Positions 1-9,254 are shown, counted from the stretch's first letter. The stretch: 64,000 bases of DNA from Bacteroidota bacterium (GCA_003045895.1 PZPC01000002.1:1-64000), one strand, 5' to 3'. Notes: a model not told the origin generated them from the letters alone. Made by a program: numbers and translations.

Positions 1-2
1 AA

Positions 3-632
3 CTGGTTGACACTATTGATATCCTATACGACCTAGAAATGTCCGATGAAATTTTTACCTATAATAATGTAGGTACTGCCAAAGACGAGATTAGCCCTAA
101 TTTTTCAGGAGATTTAGTTGATATAGGCGAAGGAAACATTAATGTGCCGCCACGATTTGTACGGGAATCAGCAGGCCCAGGTTTAGATTACAAAGGCTAT
201 GAAGCGGACTGGCGATTGGTGCCAGGAGATGCTGATATAGATGCCGGCACCACTAGTGGTCTGCTGGACATACTACCTGAGAAAGATGCTTATGGTGGTG
301 AACGCATACAAGGAGCAACGATTGATATAGGGGCAGTAGAATACAACCCAATGGTTTCCGTTGACGCACCATTGGCGGGAGAAGAGACGGAAGTAGGCAT
401 ATATCCCAACCCCTTTTCGGGGCAAGTTTGGATAGAACTGAAAAATGCGCTTCCCACCAACTGGGATTTATTGATTTGGAATGAGCAGGGGCAGTTAATA
501 GCATCGCATCAATTGAGTGGTTCACTAGTCGGGCTACCTACAAATGGCTTCGCAGCAGGTGTCTATTTTTTCGAAGGAAAATCGAAAGACGGACAGCGTT
601 TGTTTATGAGAAAAATGGTGAAGGGGAAATAG
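3..632 (+). CDS. C-terminal part of a secreted surface protein with T9SS sorting domain (5' truncated by window edge)
   Basis: The reading frame is open to the left edge, so only the C-terminal 209 residues are seen. The segment with ADIDAGTTSGL and, further on, DIGAVEYNP is typical of the end of choice-of-anchor Q / parallel beta-helix proteins of Bacteroidota. The last ~75 residues (YPNPFSGQVWIEL, then GQLIAS, ending in a basic RKMVKGK tail) match a type A T9SS C-terminal sorting domain, so the product should be exported through the outer membrane and anchored or released. An internal ATG at 39 is unlikely to be the true start because upstream codons continue in frame. Substrate or role cannot be inferred. 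Confidence 0.75.
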   Translation: MVDTIDILYDLEMSDEIFTYNNVGTAKDEISPNFSGDLVDIGEGNINVPPRFVRESAGPGLDYKGYEADWRLVPGDADIDAGTTSGLLDILPEKDAYGGERIQGATIDIGAVEYNPMVSVDAPLAGEETEVGIYPNPFSGQVWIELKNALPTNWDLLIWNEQGQLIASHQLSGSLVGLPTNGFAAGVYFFEGKSKDGQRLFMRKMVKGK

Positions 633-788
633 AATGGCCGCTAACACCGCAGTACCCAACATGGTGGTATCTACGGTAGGTTGCCCTCAGCCACCCATCC
701 TGGTTGACATAAATGCACCTTCTTCGCTTGTTACCGCAAACGAAAAGGACTAAACCGATTTCCCCCCTTATTTCACTTATAGTTTATT

Positions 789-828
789 AGCGGGCTTAGC
801 GTCTTCGGACGCTAAGCCCGCTTTTTTT
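789..828 (+). terminator. Intrinsic terminator
   Basis: A perfect 15 bp stem closed by a TTCG tetraloop (arms 789-803 and 808-822) is followed by a run of T to 828. It ends the transcript of the surface protein to its left. The A run on the other side could let it also work for obgE, which converges on it, but the T tract is only good on the plus strand. Confidence 0.85.
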
Positions 829-836
829 ACGCCCGC

Positions 837-1880
837 CTATTCCTCTTCTTCCATGGCGCCCCGCACATCGGCCTCTTCGCCTTGCCGGGCTTCGCTGATG
901 TAGGTCCACAAGAGGTCTTTCAGTTCGGTGATGTGGTAACCCGTGACGGCCGAGATAAAGATATGGGGCAGGTCAGTAGGAATTTCCGGTTGCAACATTT
1001 GCTCGAGTTCCTTGTCGATCAGGTCGCATTTGGTGATGACCAGCAGGCGGGGTTTGTCCAGCAGCTCGGGATTGTACTGTTTCAACTCATTGATGAGGAC
1101 CTGGTAATCGTTGCGAATGTTATCCGCATCGGCGGGCACACAGAACAGCAGGGTAGCGTTGCGCTCAATGTGGCGCAGAAAACGGTGACCAATGCCTTTG
1201 CCCAGGTGAGCCCCCTCGATGATGCCCGGAATATCGGCCATGGCGAAGGAGCGACCGTCGCGGTACTGTACAATTCCCAGGTTGGGCGTGAGGGTGGTGA
1301 ATGGATAATCGGCAATTTCCGGTTTGGCTGCCGAAACGGCTGCCAGGAGGGTCGACTTACCCGCGTTGGGGAACCCTACCAACCCCACATCGGCCAGTAC
1401 CTTCAGTTCCAGGATGCGCCACACTTCCTGCCCTTCTTCGCCGGGCTGGGAGTAAAGTGGCGTCTGGTTGGTTGGTGATTTGAAATGAGAATTGCCCTGC
1501 CCACCCCGGCCGCCCGGCACGAGAATTACTTCTTCGTCGTGCTTACTGATCTCGAAGAGGACTTCCCCCGTTTCCGGATCTTTGGCTACGGTGCCGAGTG
1601 GCACTTCCAGGATGACATCTTTGCCTTCGGCACCCGTGGCGGTGTTGCCACCGCCGTTGCCACCGCGCTCGGCTTTCACGTGCTTGCGGTAGCGAAAAGC
1701 CAACAAGGTCCAGAGGTTGCGATTGCCTTTCAGGATGATGTGGCCACCACGGCCGCCGTCACCCCCATCGGGCCCGCCCTTGGGGATGGATTTGCTCCTG
1801 AAAAAATGGGTAGCTCCTTTCCCGCCGTGACCAGAGGTGCAACTTATTTTTACGTAATCCACAAAATTACTACCAGCCAT
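837..1880 (-). CDS. obgE: GTPase Obg/CgtA
   Basis: Essential ribosome-associated GTPase used in 50S maturation and stress control. The 347 residue protein has the glycine-rich Obg fold (residues 1-158, many GGxGG stretches) followed by a Ras-like G domain: P-loop GFPNAGKS at 169-176, switch DIPG at 216-219, TKCD at 283-286 and SAVTG near 310. The tail is acidic (GAMEEEE). It lies 100 bp downstream of adk on the same strand; an adk-obgE pairing is common in Bacteroidota, so they are probably cotranscribed. The start [12 protein letters not shown] is the family's usual one. Confidence 0.97.
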   Translation of the reverse strand: MAGSNFVDYVKISCTSGHGGKGATHFFRSKSIPKGGPDGGDGGRGGHIILKGNRNLWTLLAFRYRKHVKAERGGNGGGNTATGAEGKDVILEVPLGTVAKDPETGEVLFEISKHDEEVILVPGGRGGQGNSHFKSPTNQTPLYSQPGEEGQEVWRILELKVLADVGLVGFPNAGKSTLLAAVSAAKPEIADYPFTTLTPNLGIVQYRDGRSFAMADIPGIIEGAHLGKGIGHRFLRHIERNATLLFCVPADADNIRNDYQVLINELKQYNPELLDKPRLLVITKCDLIDKELEQMLQPEIPTDLPHIFISAVTGYHITELKDLLWTYISEARQGEEADVRGAMEEEE

Positions 1881-1980
1881 ATCTTACCTATTCTATTTCT
1901 CTTAATGAATGGGCGAAGCTTAAATCGTTTTCTAAGCGCTGGTTGCATACGAGGACCCGAACTAAAAAACAAATTACGAC

Positions 1981-2562
1981 TTAACCCAAAGCCATCGTGT
2001 CGATTTCAGCACACAGGCGATCAAAAATCGCGGTGATACTACCCACACCGGCTACTTTTACTGATTTTTCTTGCTCCGCATAATAGTCGAATACGGGGCT
2101 CGTCTCGGCCCGGTACACGGCAATACGTTTGCGGATCGTGGTTTCGTTCCGATCATCGGTCCGGCCACTCGTTTTGCCGCGTTCCAACAGTCGGTCGACG
2201 ATTTCATCGTCCCCAACATCCAACAAGATCAACTTGTCAATCGCGGTCCCCCGTTCGGCCATCAGTTCGTCGAGGGCCTCAGCTTGCGCTACCGTACGTG
2301 GGAAACCGTCGAAAATAAAGCCATGTGCTTCCGGGTTAGCTGCCACTTTATTGCGGAGCATCCCAATGGTAACACTATCAGGAACCAATTCGCCTTTTTG
2401 CATGTACGCTTTGGCTGCCAGCCCCAGGGGGGTATCATTGCCTATTTCGTAACGAAAAAGATCGCCAGTACTGATGTGCAGCAGTTGATATTTTTCCACC
2501 AACTTACTGGCTTGGGTTCCCTTACCAGAGCCCGGAGGGCCGAATAAAATCAGGTTGATCAT
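1981..2562 (-). CDS. adk: Adenylate kinase
   Basis: Interconverts ATP + AMP and 2 ADP in the cytoplasm. The 193 residue form has P-loop GPPGSGKGT at residues 8-16, the AMP-site segment FDGFPRT and the LID-region arginines RTDDRNETTIRKR; the lid is short, without the zinc cysteines. The frame extends 33 codons upstream, but that extension is hydrophobic and unlike any Adk N-terminus, so the ATG at 2562 (MINLILFGPPG) is chosen. No strong ribosome binding site precedes it, as is usual in this phylum. First gene of a likely adk-obgE operon. Confidence 0.97.
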   Translation of the reverse strand: MINLILFGPPGSGKGTQASKLVEKYQLLHISTGDLFRYEIGNDTPLGLAAKAYMQKGELVPDSVTIGMLRNKVAANPEAHGFIFDGFPRTVAQAEALDELMAERGTAIDKLILLDVGDDEIVDRLLERGKTSGRTDDRNETTIRKRIAVYRAETSPVFDYYAEQEKSVKVAGVGSITAIFDRLCAEIDTMALG

Positions 2563-2761
2563 GGTAACTTGTTTACGAATCCACAGTTTGTTGGCTTGTA
2601 CATTGGTTAGGACAAAAACGGGCAAACAGAAAAATATTCGGAAAAACAACAGTATGACCATTTATGTTTTGGTCGTTACCGCAGGAATTCCGTTAAGTTG
2701 GCGAAGATAAGGAAATATGACTTAGTTTTAATAAAAAAATAAGCCCTGCCCACCTAGACAC

Positions 2762-3625
2762 TCAGTACTTTAGTTGTTTGAGATAGGTGTAACTGGCCGC
2801 AATTTCTTCCATCGGATTCCCGCCAGGCCGCGTTTGATCTTGCTCCACAAAGAAATATTTCATACCGGCTTCCGCCTGGTGGCTAAAAATAGCAGGCCAA
2901 TCCAGCACGCCACTCCCTACCGAGGCAAAGAATTTATCGGGGGTATTGTCTATGTCTTTGACGTGCCACAGCGGAAAACGGCCGCCGAGTTCGCGGAAAT
3001 ACTTTTGGTAATCGCTACCCGCCCGGGTGATCCAGTACAGGTCGAGTTCAAATTGGACCGTTGCCGGATCCACTTCCTGCACCAAAAAATCGAACGGGCG
3101 CTGACCCGCCACCATTTTATTGAATTCAAAATCGTGGTTGTGGTAGGCCAACTGCAAGCCGTAGTTGCGGCACACCTCGCCGCTGTTGTTAAGAATTTCC
3201 ACCAATTCGCGATACCCCTCGGCTGTTCGTTTTTCTTCGGGCCAGAAGGGCAACACCAGGTAAGTTTGCCCGGCCTCCCGGCAGGTGGCGGCGGCCCGCT
3301 CGGGTTCCGCTTGCAGGGCATCCCAATCTACGTGGCCACTGGGCATCTGGAGGTTGTGGCTGGCGAGCAGGGCTTTAAAGATCTTGGCACTGCGGCCGTA
3401 CAGCTGGCCATTGTTGTAGCTGGCTCCCTCCACGTAATTGTAGCCAATGGCTGCTACCTGCCGGAGGGTTTCATCGGCATCCCGCAGCATGGCATCCCGC
3501 AGCGTATATAGTTGCAGCCCTATTTGCTCCAAATGGTTCTTCTTTTGGCACCCACTGGCCCGGGTTGGCAATAAGGCACCCACGGCCAGCACACCTGTAG
3601 CTTGTAGAAAATTTCGACGTTGCAT
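2762..3625 (-). CDS. Tat-exported sugar phosphate isomerase/epimerase family protein
   Basis: A xylose-isomerase-like TIM barrel protein, 287 residues. The N-terminus MQRRNFLQATG resembles a twin-arginine signal and is followed by a hydrophobic stretch and RASGCQ, which could be a lipobox, so the protein is probably periplasmic or membrane-anchored. Family segments seen are LQLYTLRD near the start of the barrel, LAYHNHDFEF, QFELDLYW, HVKD and the C-terminal FVEQDQTRPG. The frame extends 14 codons upstream, but the Tat-like motif fixes the start at 3625. The sugar substrate is unknown. Confidence 0.85.
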   Translation of the reverse strand: MQRRNFLQATGVLAVGALLPTRASGCQKKNHLEQIGLQLYTLRDAMLRDADETLRQVAAIGYNYVEGASYNNGQLYGRSAKIFKALLASHNLQMPSGHVDWDALQAEPERAAATCREAGQTYLVLPFWPEEKRTAEGYRELVEILNNSGEVCRNYGLQLAYHNHDFEFNKMVAGQRPFDFLVQEVDPATVQFELDLYWITRAGSDYQKYFRELGGRFPLWHVKDIDNTPDKFFASVGSGVLDWPAIFSHQAEAGMKYFFVEQDQTRPGGNPMEEIAASYTYLKQLKY

Positions 3626-3684
3626 GTTTTTTATTTGCGGAAAAGATACGTTTTCGCCCGTTTGCAATTAAGCAATGGCGTTTT

Positions 3685-4032
3685 TTATTTCTGTTTCTTT
3701 TTTGTCGCTTTGGCCAGCGGATTAAAAGCGAGGCACCTGCTGATCCAAAAACCGAGATCGTCATCGTTGTCGTAGCCCGCGGGTTGGATCATGAGGTAGC
3801 CCGTCATGGTACGGCCGCCGTGGATCATCTGTGTGGCCCCTGCCCGCTGCAGCAGATCGGCTACTTCGTCCGGTGCTACGCGGGCCATCATCCCGCCCTG
3901 GTAGGTGCCAAAACACATTTTTCCATCCACCAGGAAACAGTTCCCGCCGAACATGCGCTTTTCGGTCCAACTGACCTGGTGCTCGGCCAGGACGTTGCGC
4001 ATGCGTTCCAGTTCGAAATTGTCAATAGCCAT
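3685..4032 (-). CDS. TfoX/Sxy N-terminal domain protein
   Basis: A 115 residue single-domain protein with the TfoX N-terminal pattern: early KRMFGGNCFLVDGKMCFG, central MMARV and a late MTGYLMIQPAGYD, then a lysine-rich tail. In gammaproteobacteria TfoX regulates competence with a second C-terminal domain; that domain is absent here and no competence gene is nearby, so the role in this organism is unknown. It ends 59 bp before the start of the sugar isomerase gene on the same strand. Confidence 0.85.
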   Translation of the reverse strand: MAIDNFELERMRNVLAEHQVSWTEKRMFGGNCFLVDGKMCFGTYQGGMMARVAPDEVADLLQRAGATQMIHGGRTMTGYLMIQPAGYDNDDDLGFWISRCLAFNPLAKATKKKQK

Positions 4033-4293
4033 CGCCTTTTGTATTTTGCTTTAATTTCAGGTAAATTAGCTTTTAAATATAGCACTTTTCCGAAACATTT
4101 AACGGGTCCTATTGTCCTTAAAAGAAGCGATCAAATCGTCGGTAAACTTGCGAATAGGATTGCCCCGACTGGATTGGTGGGGAAAACCACCGGTATTTTA
4201 TATCTTGACGGTAGCAAAAAGATAACCGGAAAAGCCTACCCCGCCTACCGGTTAAAATCCAGCGCTGTTGTTTTTACACTTTATAAAAAAGAC

Positions 4294-5100
4294 ATGAAAT
4301 ACTTCTGCTTGCTTGCCGGTCTTTTCCTTTCCGGGCTGCTACTGGCCCAGGAAGCGGCGCTGAAAGGTGACGGTGCTTTCTTTACCCTGGGCGTGGGCAT
4401 TCCGATCAACACGGTACGCGATCGGGCCCATTCGCCACTGGCCTACCGGGGCGCCGGGTTCCGGATCTTCACCACCTACGAACATATCCGTCCGGAGGGC
4501 GTCTTCCGGCTCAACTTCTCCCTGGACAATGTTGCGCTGAAAGCCTACGTCCGCCCCTGCCAGGACGTCAGGCGCGAAGCCGGGATGAATGACCTGAACC
4601 TGAGCCTGGCCTATTACACCCGGATTGGCAAAACCGAAAATGCTGCGGATCGCCAGTATGTCGGTGGAGTCTATTACCTCCAGGTCAACCAGCGGGAATA
4701 CCCTTTACCAGCCAACAACATTTCCGGCTTCCTGCTACACACCTCGCTCGGGATTGGCGCCCTGGACCAGCGCAACCTGGAGACCAACCAATGGACGATG
4801 AACAGCACCGTCGACCTGCCGCTGGTGAGCGCCATTTTCCGTCCGGCCTACATTGGTCTGCCGGATGTGTTGAGCGTGCAAAAGGTCAAATTCGGCACCA
4901 TTGTCAGGAACTTTCGCCTGGTGACGGTTGACCAGTTTTTCAAAATCAATGTGGGTTTCGATTTTGACTACAGCCGCAAGGCTTGGCGCACCGACCGCTA
5001 TTCCTACACCTGGAACCTGCTGTACACGCCGCTGCCCACCAACAAATCGTTGTTGTCGACGACGGGAAGCTTCGATTATGGCTACCGAATTCTGCGTTAA
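4294..5100 (+). CDS. Hypothetical exported protein, beta-barrel-like
   Basis: 268 residues with a clear signal peptide (MKYFCLLAGLFLSGLLLAQ) followed by alternating polar/aromatic strands and an aromatic-rich end (FDYGYRILR), compatible with a small outer-membrane or periplasmic beta-barrel; no family recognised. The frame is open back to 3784, but that part lies antisense to the TfoX gene and has no signal peptide, so the ATG at 4294 is used. It ends 29 bp before the S41 protease gene and may be cotranscribed with it. Confidence 0.7.
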   Translation: MKYFCLLAGLFLSGLLLAQEAALKGDGAFFTLGVGIPINTVRDRAHSPLAYRGAGFRIFTTYEHIRPEGVFRLNFSLDNVALKAYVRPCQDVRREAGMNDLNLSLAYYTRIGKTENAADRQYVGGVYYLQVNQREYPLPANNISGFLLHTSLGIGALDQRNLETNQWTMNSTVDLPLVSAIFRPAYIGLPDVLSVQKVKFGTIVRNFRLVTVDQFFKINVGFDFDYSRKAWRTDRYSYTWNLLYTPLPTNKSLLSTTGSFDYGYRILR

Positions 5101-5129
5101 AAAACTGATGATCTTCTAATTCCGACTCC

Positions 5130-6287
5130 ATGCGTTTGCTCCTATTCATTGCCCTGTTCGTTTTGGTGATCACTGGCTGCGGCCGGTGGATCGTGGGTGG
5201 TAATCCGGCCAATACCCCTGCCAATAATTACGACATTTTCTACCGGTCCGTCCAGGAAAACTATGCGTTCTTCGCCGAAAAAGAGGTTAACTGGGACTCA
5301 CTCGACCGCCACTACCGCCCCCTGGTCACCGACAGCCTGGGCAACGACTCGCTGTACAGCATCCTGTCGACCATGCTCTTCGCGCTGCGCGACGGCCACG
5401 TCAACCTGTACGTCAACAACGATCGTTCGCGCAATGCCGACTGGTACCTGGATTTTCCGGCCAACTTCAACGAAGGCGTGCTGCGCCGCCAATACCTCGG
5501 CAAAAACTACCAGGCGTCTGGCCCGCTGGCCAATACCTGGCTGGATTCGGTGGGTTACATGTACTACGGATCGTTTAGCAGTGCCATCGCCAAGGGCAAC
5601 CTGGACTACGTGCTCAACCGGTTTGCCAGCAGCAAAGGGCTGATTATCGACGTGCGCGACAACGGCGGCGGATCGCTGGGCAATGTGTTTAAGCTGATGG
5701 AGCGCCTCGTTCCGGAGAAGACCTTCGTCGGTACCATCGACCAAAAAAATGGCCCCGAGGCGGGCAGTTTTTCGGAGCGCGACAGCTTTTTCATCACCCC
5801 CCTGGTCAACTACAACCACAGCACCGAAGGGTTGAGCCCCCGCAAAAAGAAAAAAGCCGAAGCAGCCAAACGGCAGCGCGAAGAATTCCTCGAAAATCCC
5901 CCCCCGGTGCGGAAAGGCGGCTGGGCGGTGGCCGATTCTACGGGCATGATGCTGCACAAACCCATTGTGGTGCTCATCAACCGGCACAGCTATTCGGCTA
6001 CCAATTTCTTCGCGGCCTTCATGTCTACCCTGCCCAACGTGACCCTCATTGGCGACCGCAGCGGTGGTGGGGGTGGCATTCCGGTTTCGTACGAGTTGCC
6101 CAACGGCTGGAAGATCCGCTTTTCGGCTACCCGCACCTACTTGCCCAACGGCCAGGATATTGAGAATGGCATCGAGCCGGATATTTACCAGGCTACCGGC
6201 CCCGCCGATGAGCTGCAGGGCGTAGACGCCATCATTGAAAGAGCCAAAGCCTACATCCTGGAACAGGCGAACACAGAAAAACAGTAG
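5130..6287 (+). CDS. S41 family peptidase, lipoprotein
   Basis: A C-terminal-processing/tricorn-type serine protease, 385 residues. The signal peptide ends in the lipobox ITGC, so it is probably anchored in the envelope. An N-terminal tricorn C1-like helical region (NYDIFYRSVQENYAFF, SLDRHYRPL, LRDGHVNLY) is followed by the S41 core: DVRDNGGGS, then NRHSYSATNFF, where Ser289 in SYSAT is the likely nucleophile, then GDRSGGGGG and a final GIEPDI. No PDZ domain is evident, which is shorter than CtpA-type proteases. The stop codon overlaps the -7 box proposed for truA. Confidence 0.9.
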   Translation: MRLLLFIALFVLVITGCGRWIVGGNPANTPANNYDIFYRSVQENYAFFAEKEVNWDSLDRHYRPLVTDSLGNDSLYSILSTMLFALRDGHVNLYVNNDRSRNADWYLDFPANFNEGVLRRQYLGKNYQASGPLANTWLDSVGYMYYGSFSSAIAKGNLDYVLNRFASSKGLIIDVRDNGGGSLGNVFKLMERLVPEKTFVGTIDQKNGPEAGSFSERDSFFITPLVNYNHSTEGLSPRKKKKAEAAKRQREEFLENPPPVRKGGWAVADSTGMMLHKPIVVLINRHSYSATNFFAAFMSTLPNVTLIGDRSGGGGGIPVSYELPNGWKIRFSATRTYLPNGQDIENGIEPDIYQATGPADELQGVDAIIERAKAYILEQANTEKQ

Positions 6288-6292
6288 CTTTG
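6285..6292 (+). promoter_or_regulatory. Candidate -7 promoter box for truA
   Basis: TAGCTTTG fits the Bacteroidota -7 consensus TAnnTTTG exactly, and its first three bases are the stop codon of the S41 protease. It ends 8 bases before the truA ATG, so transcription would begin almost at the start codon. No clear -33 TTTG is seen, so this is tentative. Confidence 0.35.
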
Positions 6293-6300
6293 CCACCCAC

Positions 6301-7056
6301 ATGCGATACTTCATTGAACTGGCCTACAATGGCACCGCCTACTACGGCTGGCAACGGCAACCCCGGCAAACCAGCGTTCAGGAAACCCTGGAGCAGGCGA
6401 TAGCCACCATTTTGCGGGCCCCGGAACTGGAAATTACCGGCTGTGGCCGCACGGACACGGGCGTGCACGCCAGCCAGTACTTTGCCCATTTCGACTTCGA
6501 AGGTTCCTTTCCGCCCGCCTTCCTGGAGCGGCTCAATAAATTTCTGCCCAAAGACATTGCCATTCGGCGGATCTTCCCCGTGGCGCCCGAACAACACGCC
6601 CGCTTCGATGCCCACTACCGGGCCTATGCCTACCACCTCAGCTGGCAAAAAAATCCTTTCCAGCAAGATACCCTGTTGCTTTTTCCGCGCGCCCGGCATT
6701 TTGCGACCGACCTGATGCAGGAGGCCGCCCAACTGCTGCTGGCCTACGAGGAGTTTTTACCCTTCTGCAAGACGGGTTCCGACGCCAAAACCATGCGCTG
6801 CCAACTGCACCGCTCGGAATGGGAATTCCGCGCCGACGAATGGGTGTACCACATCGCCGCCAACCGCTTTCTGCGGGGCATGGTACGCCTGGCCGTGGGC
6901 ATGTGCCTGTCGGTAGGCGAGGGGAAGGTGACCCTGGACCAGGTGCGGCACGCCATGGACACCCAAACCCGCCTGGATAAAAGCTGGAGCGTGGCACCCA
7001 ACGGCTTGTTCCTGACGGAGGTGCGCTACGCGTTTATGGCGGAGCCGGAGGGGTGA
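6301..7056 (+). CDS. truA: tRNA pseudouridine(38-40) synthase
   Basis: Converts uridines 38-40 of the tRNA anticodon stem to pseudouridine. 251 residues with the N-terminal motif YNGTAYYGWQRQP, the catalytic segment GRTDTGVHA with Asp52 as the nucleophile, and C-terminal FLRGMVRLAVG and WSVAPNGLFL, all typical of TruA. A 22-codon upstream extension overlaps the S41 protease gene and is not TruA-like, so ATG 6301 is chosen. Confidence 0.97.
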   Translation: MRYFIELAYNGTAYYGWQRQPRQTSVQETLEQAIATILRAPELEITGCGRTDTGVHASQYFAHFDFEGSFPPAFLERLNKFLPKDIAIRRIFPVAPEQHARFDAHYRAYAYHLSWQKNPFQQDTLLLFPRARHFATDLMQEAAQLLLAYEEFLPFCKTGSDAKTMRCQLHRSEWEFRADEWVYHIAANRFLRGMVRLAVGMCLSVGEGKVTLDQVRHAMDTQTRLDKSWSVAPNGLFLTEVRYAFMAEPEG

Positions 7057-7151
7057 TTCGCGGACGGAACGTTTTTTGCCTGCGGCGCTTGCACAGGCCA
7101 TTCTATTTGGTTAAATTACGGAACCAATCGGCGTTTGAGCCCCGCAAAACT

Positions 7152-7922
7152 ATGACGGTCACCACCGAGAAATACTATCCAGAATATGTAGAAACTGTGG
7201 GCCACCAAATCGATACCTGGTTTGACCAGTACGATTTTTCCACACCCAAAATTGACCTGGGCTATAACACCAAGGCGTCGGCCGTCTATTCTTCCAATAT
7301 CGAGGGCAATAGCATCGACTTGAATGCTTTTATGAACTCGATTACGGCGCAACAGAACTTTAAACCACGAAAAGAAATCCAGGAAATTGAAGACCTGGTA
7401 CGAGCTTACGAATTTGCCCAGGCTCATCCCTTAACGGAACAAAATTTCGGGAAGGCGCACCGAATGCTGACTGCCACCCTGCTCGTAAAGGGCAAACGGG
7501 GTGAGTACCGAAATGACCCCATGGGGGTATTTGACGATACCGGATTGGTGTATTTGGCCATTGAACCACAGTTTGTAGCAGAAAAAATGGCGGCTTTTTT
7601 TAAGGATATTCAGCAATTAATTGCTGCCGATTTATCCATTTCCCAGGCCTTTTACCATGCGTCGCTGATCCATCTGCAACTCGCGCATATTCATCCGTTT
7701 TGGGACGGAAATGGAAGAACTGCCCGCCTATTGGAAAAATGGTTTTTAGCCACAAAAATAAATGGCCGCGCCTGGCTCTTGCAATCGGAAAAGTACTACA
7801 AAGAGCATTTGCCCGCCTATTACCGGAACATCAATCTGGGCGTCAATTATTATGAACTTAATTACGACAAATGCTTGCCCTTTCTCTTGATGCTGGCGGA
7901 GAGTTTAGGCCCTTCGCATTAA
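7152..7922 (+). CDS. Fic family protein (probable AMP transferase) with N-terminal inhibitory motif
   Basis: 256 residues. The Fic core HPFWDGNGRTAR starts at His181 and matches HxFx(D/E)GNGRxxR, implying nucleotidyl transfer from ATP to a protein hydroxyl. SSNIEGN at 47-53 matches the (S/T)xxxE(G/N) autoinhibitory helix in an N-terminal position (class II Fic). No separate antitoxin gene flanks it, consistent with self-inhibition. A GTG at 7053 overlaps the truA stop, but its first 33 codons do not look Fic-like, so ATG 7152 is used. Base composition is more AT-rich than truA. The stop codon overlaps that of the convergent gene (7919-7922). The target protein is unknown. Confidence 0.92.
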   Translation: MTVTTEKYYPEYVETVGHQIDTWFDQYDFSTPKIDLGYNTKASAVYSSNIEGNSIDLNAFMNSITAQQNFKPRKEIQEIEDLVRAYEFAQAHPLTEQNFGKAHRMLTATLLVKGKRGEYRNDPMGVFDDTGLVYLAIEPQFVAEKMAAFFKDIQQLIAADLSISQAFYHASLIHLQLAHIHPFWDGNGRTARLLEKWFLATKINGRAWLLQSEKYYKEHLPAYYRNINLGVNYYELNYDKCLPFLLMLAESLGPSH

Positions 7923-9139
7923 TTCACCACCACTCTAAACGTCCACCCTTGCTGGCCGATGCGCAGGTGTAAGCTGTAGAAGCCTGGGGTAAAGTGCCCC
8001 GGCAGCGCAATACGATCACCGACAAAATCACCCCCGATTATCCGCTGGCCCAAATTGTTGTACACTTCGTAGTACCCCCCGGTAGTGGGTAAGTTGTTGA
8101 GCAGGACGAAGGCATCCTGCCTCGTCCATAGCGTCGGGAAAATGCTGCCAGGTGGGGAATTTTGCAGGTCTTCAATGGCTACGGGCTGGCAGTTTTCGAC
8201 CGCCACTTCCCGGTGGATACGGAGAAAATCGAGGACAACAGTGCTTAATGCTTCGCCAAAAGCCTGCCGATTGGTTGCGTTGTCTCTGACGCCCGTCAAA
8301 TTACATTCTATTTGCAGGCCGTTCACCGTATTTCCGGTGGTGTAGCTGGTGTGCCGTGCGGTCGTATAGCCTCCACTAAAATAGCTGTCGGCAGCAGCAG
8401 GAGCGGGAATTTGGGCACTGGGCACCGCCGGGAAGCTGGCCTCGCCCAGGAGGGTTCCCAGTGCCTGCGGGCCCCGCAAGAGTGCCGCGTGTGTATAATT
8501 GTTGGCGTTGTCAGCTACCAGGTTTTGGATGGCGCTCACCGCTATTAAGGGGGGCGTATTGAGCTCCTGATCCGAAAGCCGCAACTCGTCGTCGTACAGC
8601 AGGTAGCCCAGTTCCAGCCGCTGAATGGGGTGGCCGTGGCCGTGGAGGTCAATAAAAAGGATATTGCCTGCGTATTCCTGTTGGGCACTGGCCTGGGCCT
8701 GTTCAATAAAATTGTGGTATTCCGTCCAGGCTAACGCAGCTGCCGGGTTGCCGCAGGCCCCGTCGGCGAGGTTGCGGTTGCAGTCGAGTTTGGTGCGGCG
8801 CAAGTTGCAGTAAATGAGGTGTGGATGGCAGCCCGTTTGTGCGAAAAAAGCCGCGTCGATTTGCTGCGCCAACTCGATGGTATTCAAGTCGGTAACCGTA
8901 ACGGCATCATTGCAGGTGCGGTTGGGCAGCGCGGCCGGACTTACAGCACCTCCGTGTGGCACCGCTATTACTACGGGTAAGGTTCCCTGGTGGTATTCGA
9001 CGTAACTGTTGGTGCCGTAGACGACCTGGGCGCCGCCACTTTGCCAAATGACCAATAAGAGTAAAAGGGACAAGTATTTCAGACCTGGTTTTCGTCCTTT
9101 TATGCTTTGTTGAATTACCGCGTAGATATGCATGTCCAT
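7919..9139 (-). CDS. Secreted N-formylglutamate amidohydrolase-like protein with T9SS domain
   Basis: 406 residues: a signal-anchor-like N-terminus ending SGGAQ, an N-formylglutamate amidohydrolase-like domain (VAVPHGG near residue 60, DLNTIELAQ, LDCNRNL, FIDLHGHGHP) and a C-terminal ~70 residues (YYEVYNNLGQRIIGG, TPGFYSLHL) resembling a T9SS sorting domain. The known family acts in the cytoplasm on N-formylglutamate in histidine breakdown; no hut genes are nearby and this copy looks exported, so its substrate is probably different, perhaps another N-acyl amino acid or peptide. Its stop codon overlaps that of the Fic gene. Confidence 0.75.
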   Translation of the reverse strand: MDMHIYAVIQQSIKGRKPGLKYLSLLLLLVIWQSGGAQVVYGTNSYVEYHQGTLPVVIAVPHGGAVSPAALPNRTCNDAVTVTDLNTIELAQQIDAAFFAQTGCHPHLIYCNLRRTKLDCNRNLADGACGNPAAALAWTEYHNFIEQAQASAQQEYAGNILFIDLHGHGHPIQRLELGYLLYDDELRLSDQELNTPPLIAVSAIQNLVADNANNYTHAALLRGPQALGTLLGEASFPAVPSAQIPAPAAADSYFSGGYTTARHTSYTTGNTVNGLQIECNLTGVRDNATNRQAFGEALSTVVLDFLRIHREVAVENCQPVAIEDLQNSPPGSIFPTLWTRQDAFVLLNNLPTTGGYYEVYNNLGQRIIGGDFVGDRIALPGHFTPGFYSLHLRIGQQGWTFRVVVN

Positions 9140-9254
9140 CCTAATTTAGAAACCTCCTCTAGGGAGGCTCCCAAAGTTAGCATCTCGACGAAAAAAAGAA
9201 AGAAATTTATTTTTGCGATTTTTCAAAATTCACAAACCAGGTAACGCTACCAAT

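Noticed and set aside
634-753. 39-codon plus-strand ORF after the surface protein gene
   Set aside because: Short, no ribosome binding site or promoter, no recognisable similarity; it could be a chance frame or a fragment of a decayed secreted protein.
882-1478. Long plus-strand ORF opposite obgE
   Set aside because: Shadow of obgE on the other strand, as are similar frames opposite mnmG, PBP1A, gyrB and SusC.
3784-4293. N-terminal extension of the barrel-like protein ORF
   Set aside because: It is antisense to the TfoX gene, and the signal peptide at 4294 marks the real start.
7053-7151. Upstream GTG start for the Fic gene overlapping the truA stop
   Set aside because: The 33 extra codons lack Fic-like sequence, and the ATG at 7152 gives the normal length.
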